Part shown: in pieces, positions 5,380 through 7,851 of the stretch | Numbering within the stretch: the stretch's first letter is position 1 | Layout of the letters: every line of letters begins with the position of its first letter | Made by a program: the position numbers and the translations under genes | Origin: DASZUC01 sp035547775 | GTDB taxonomy: Bacteria > Patescibacteriota > Saccharimonadia > Saccharimonadales > UBA4665 | Assembly (NCBI GenBank): GCA_035547775.1 | Contig: DASZUC010000044.1 | Coordinates: 1-7,851 of the forward strand | Direction: 5' to 3' | DNA: 7,851 nt | Notes under the pieces: model-generated | Databases searched by the model: none | Told to the model about the DNA's origin: nothing | Seen by the model: the letters and a program-made list of their open reading frames with translations, nothing else

Positions 5380-6675
5380 GTGTTTACGAAACAGACAGTT
5401 CGGGATATTGATCTGCACGACAAGACAGTGTTGCTGCGCGCCGACTACAACGTGCCTGTTGAAGACGGCAAAATCACCGATGATTATCGGATCAAACAAT
5501 CTCTACCAACTTTGCAGTATTTACTGGAGCAAGGTGTTAAGCTGATTATCTGTTCGCACCTTGGCCGGCCCGAAGGAAAAGTTGTGGAGAGTATGAGTCT
5601 TTTCCCGGTCGCGAAGCACCTCAAAACACTGCTTGGTCGTGATGTGGAATTTGTACCCGATTGTGTGGGTGAGCGTGTCGAAAAAGCCGTGCAAAGCTTG
5701 CAACCAGGACAGGTTTTATTACTCGAAAACGTCCGCTTTCATCCTGAAGAAGAGGCCAATGACGAAAACTTCGCCAAACAACTGGCCAGTTTAGCCGACG
5801 TCTTTGTGCAAGACGGCTTTGGCGTCGTCCATCACCCAGCTGTCTCGGTGACTGAAATTCCCAAATATCTGCCCGCTGTGGCTGGCTTACTGCTTGAAAA
5901 AGAAGTCGACACTATTACCACTGTGATGTCAGAACCCCAGCGCCCATTGGTGGCTGTAGTGGGTGGAGCAAAAATCGCCGATAAGATTGATGTACTGCAT
6001 CGATTTATTGAATTGGCTGATTTGGTAGCCGTGGGCGGCGCCATGGCCAATACCTTTTTGGCAGCTCAGGGAGTTGCTATCGGCGATAGTTTGTATGACA
6101 AAGCCGACTTGCCGGTTGCTCGCGACATTTTGCGCAAAGCAGGTACTGAAGCCAAAAAACGACCCTTTGTGTTTGCCGTGCCATATGACGGGGTAGTAGC
6201 GACAGACATTGATCCCAAACTGTCAACGCGCATTGTTGACTGGCGAACGCACATCGTGGCCGATATCGAACACTATCCTGGTCGGGTACCAGCCGCTGCC
6301 GGGCATGTGCATGCGCATGAAAAAATCCTCGACATTGGCCCGTTCTCGGCTTCGTTTATTGTTGGTGCTATGCAGTTTGCCGGCACGGTAGTATGGAATG
6401 GCACGATGGGTGTTACGGAGACTGCTGGATTGCAAGGTCCCATCGGTCCTTATGCACATGGTACCGAGCTGTTAATTGAAGGCATGCTTGGCCAATTTGG
6501 GCACCGGCCCTTTACCTTGGTTGGTGGTGGCGATACGGTTGGCTACGTGGAGGCTCAAGGCTTGATGCAAGCCTTTGATCATGTGTCGACCGGCGGCGGT
6601 GCTAGTTTGGAGCTGATGAGTGGCCGAAAACTGCCAGGCGTTGAAGCGCTCCTTAATAAAAATGGAGTACAATAA
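5380..6675 (+). CDS. pgk: Phosphoglycerate kinase
   Basis: Pgk transfers phosphate from 1,3-bisphosphoglycerate to ADP, an ATP-forming step of glycolysis in the cytoplasm. At 431 residues it is slightly longer than most bacterial forms. Motifs in order: LLRADYNVP (18-26), DDYRIKQS (34-41), SHLGRP (59-64), LLENVRFH (114-121), GGAKIADK (195-202, ADP side), WNGTMGV (339-345), GGGDT (382-386) and STGGGASLELMSG near the end. Odd: the usual DAFGxxHRAHxS substrate segment reads DGFGVVHHPAVS (145-156), so the conserved Arg (Arg170 in the human enzyme) is His152. The other substrate arginines (R20, R37, R63, R119) remain. WNGT and GVTE replace the usual WNGP and GVFE. The start is GTG 5380, five bases after AAAGAGG (5368-5374). 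A GTG at 5374 overlaps that site and is less likely. It is the first gene of the pgk-tpiA unit. Confidence 0.96.
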   Translation: MFTKQTVRDIDLHDKTVLLRADYNVPVEDGKITDDYRIKQSLPTLQYLLEQGVKLIICSHLGRPEGKVVESMSLFPVAKHLKTLLGRDVEFVPDCVGERVEKAVQSLQPGQVLLLENVRFHPEEEANDENFAKQLASLADVFVQDGFGVVHHPAVSVTEIPKYLPAVAGLLLEKEVDTITTVMSEPQRPLVAVVGGAKIADKIDVLHRFIELADLVAVGGAMANTFLAAQGVAIGDSLYDKADLPVARDILRKAGTEAKKRPFVFAVPYDGVVATDIDPKLSTRIVDWRTHIVADIEHYPGRVPAAAGHVHAHEKILDIGPFSASFIVGAMQFAGTVVWNGTMGVTETAGLQGPIGPYAHGTELLIEGMLGQFGHRPFTLVGGGDTVGYVEAQGLMQAFDHVSTGGGASLELMSGRKLPGVEALLNKNGVQ

Positions 6676-6686
6676 GCGTAATCGGT

Positions 6687-7469
6687 ATGAAACGTACCCT
6701 CGTAGTTGCTAACTGGAAAATGCACCTCAATACCCAAGAGGCGAGTTTGCTAGTGCACCGTTTGGATAAGCAGTTGAAAATCCACCGTGATGTGGAGGTC
6801 GTACTGGCGCCGAGCTTGCTAACGTTGCAACCAGTTAGTCAAGAAGTAGACCGCCGCAAGTTTCGCCTAGCTGCCCAGAATGCCTTTTACCGGGACGAAG
6901 GGGCTTTTACCGGTGAAGTTAGTTTTACCATGCTGCGTGATTTGGTGCACTACGCCATTATTGGCCACAGCGAGCGCCGCTTGTATTTTCATGAAACACT
7001 AGAAGTGGTGCGCGACAAAATGCAGGCCGCCGTGCGCAACGAGATCGTACCAATTTTATGCATTGGCGAGACCAAGCAAGAGCGAGCCGCCAAAGAAACC
7101 CAGCACGTAATTCATGATCAACTCACAACTGCCTTAACGCATTTGACCTCGGAAGAAGTTGAAAATCTAGTGGTGGCGTATGAACCAGTCTGGGCCATCA
7201 GTACCTTCGATGGTGAAATCGCCAAACCTGAAGAAATTGAATACGCTTTCAAATATATTCGCCGAACAATTGCCGACTTGTACGGCCAAGCAGCGGCGGA
7301 AGCAGTCCGCTTGCTCTATGGCGGCAGCGTAACGGCTAGCACGGCCGGTGGCTACCTAGCTTTGGAGGATTGTGATGGCACGCTGGTGGGTGGGGCTAGT
7401 TTGAATTACCAAGAGTTTGCCAACATTGTGGATGCAGCCTATCGGCTGAAGCACAGCGTGCAGGAATAG
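6687..7469 (+). CDS. tpiA: Triosephosphate isomerase
   Basis: TpiA interconverts dihydroxyacetone phosphate and glyceraldehyde 3-phosphate in the cytoplasm as a TIM-barrel enzyme. It has 260 residues, near the normal ~250. The active-site residues are present: ANWKMH (N9, K11), IGHSERR (H94, residues 92-98), AYEPVWAI with catalytic E166, and the phosphate-binding LYGGSVT and DGTLVGGASL segments near the C-terminus. The flexible loop 6 after the catalytic Glu reads AISTFDGEIAKPEE instead of the usual AIGTGK/R-type sequence, so it differs at the hinge, as I would expect for this lineage. The gene begins 11 nt after the pgk stop without a clear ribosome binding site, so translation is probably coupled to pgk. 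The next gene follows after 3 nt. Confidence 0.97.
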   Translation: MKRTLVVANWKMHLNTQEASLLVHRLDKQLKIHRDVEVVLAPSLLTLQPVSQEVDRRKFRLAAQNAFYRDEGAFTGEVSFTMLRDLVHYAIIGHSERRLYFHETLEVVRDKMQAAVRNEIVPILCIGETKQERAAKETQHVIHDQLTTALTHLTSEEVENLVVAYEPVWAISTFDGEIAKPEEIEYAFKYIRRTIADLYGQAAAEAVRLLYGGSVTASTAGGYLALEDCDGTLVGGASLNYQEFANIVDAAYRLKHSVQE

Positions 7470-7472
7470 ACG

Positions 7473-7851
7473 ATGGCTACCGCAAAAAAACCAAAACCAG
7501 CTGGCAAAAAAATTATCGATGTAGCGCACCCTGGTACCGCCAAACCGTCGGCCACCGCTAAGCCAATTATTGTTACGAATCGACCCATCTTGAAAGATCC
7601 AATGATGGTAACTACCGACTCAGCCCAGCCAAAAGCTAGTGATGTGCCGGCGACCGCGCCGATTTTGCCACCATCATCTAAGCGGCCAAAAGTAACCACC
7701 CGCACCAGCAAGACAATCGCTCCTCTGGAAGCACCGATTGAGGCTGAGATAGCTGAAGCCACGAAACCGGCTGCCAGTGAGTCACCTGCCGAAACAGTAT
7801 TGGTTACCACTTCGAAAACCAAACCGAAAGTTGAGGCCAAGCCCGAGACGA
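7473..7851 (+). CDS. Lys/Pro/Ala-rich disordered protein, 5' part only (partial)
   Basis: The frame starts at ATG 7473, three bases after the tpiA stop, and is open to the end of the window (126 codons). The visible part is rich in Lys, Pro, Ala and Thr with no predicted domain (MATAKKPKPAGKKIIDVAHP, later IIVTNRPILKDPMM). It is therefore probably a long disordered N-terminal tail. I recall similar tails at the start of membrane-anchored saccharibacterial proteins, but no membrane segment is reached before the window ends. Codon choice and the tight spacing mark it as a real gene in the pgk-tpiA operon, and the open minus-strand frame opposite it is a shadow. The function is unknown, and a link to glycolysis is not implied. 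Confidence 0.8.
   Translation, partial: MATAKKPKPAGKKIIDVAHPGTAKPSATAKPIIVTNRPILKDPMMVTTDSAQPKASDVPATAPILPPSSKRPKVTTRTSKTIAPLEAPIEAEIAEATKPAASESPAETVLVTTSKTKPKVEAKPET

Noticed and set aside
7439..7840. Minus-strand frame of 133 codons
   Set aside because: It is the shadow of the low-complexity Lys/Pro/Ala gene on the plus strand, which starts 3 nt after tpiA and fits the operon.

Overview
The window looks like a piece of a Candidatus Saccharibacteria (TM7, Patescibacteria/CPR) chromosome. The grounds are the style of its glycolytic proteins (phosphoglycerate kinase with an LLRADYNVP N-terminus, and short single-domain enzymes), the Pro/Ala/Lys-rich protein that follows tpiA with a motif like IIVTNRPILKDPMM, and a compact layout. 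This is recognition by eye, not a database match. The eight genes with a visible stop end in TAA or TAG. None has an in-frame TGA, so nothing here points to a recoded TGA.

Left region (1-2277): accessory-looking genes. The 3' end of a SHOCT-domain protein is followed by a short intergenic stretch with three degenerate tandem repeats and a promoter. Then comes a two-gene unit: a membrane-anchored helical protein of unknown function and a 363-residue DUF5677-like protein. These genes are AT-richer than those on the right and use ATA (Ile) and AGA/AGG (Arg) codons, which the glycolytic genes avoid.

Boundary (2278-2601): no convincing protein gene. It holds a segment resembling the 3' end of a tRNA (T-loop to CCA), a strong bidirectional terminator directly after it, and a run of small perfect hairpins. 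An extended -10 promoter then lies almost on the start codon of a Nudix hydrolase. The boundary could be the right-hand attachment site of an integrated element, but the tRNA-like match is one base short and unproven.

Right region (2602-7851): core metabolism. Nudix hydrolase, pyk (own promoter), a divergently oriented secreted helical protein on the minus strand, then pgk-tpiA and the start of a disordered protein that runs off the window, probably as one operon. Pgk and Pyk are the two substrate-level ATP-forming steps of lower glycolysis, and TpiA interconverts the triose phosphates feeding it. pyk and the secreted gene converge on a hairpin whose U-tract serves the minus strand. The secreted gene and pgk diverge from a 218-bp intergenic region that contains two exact palindromes.
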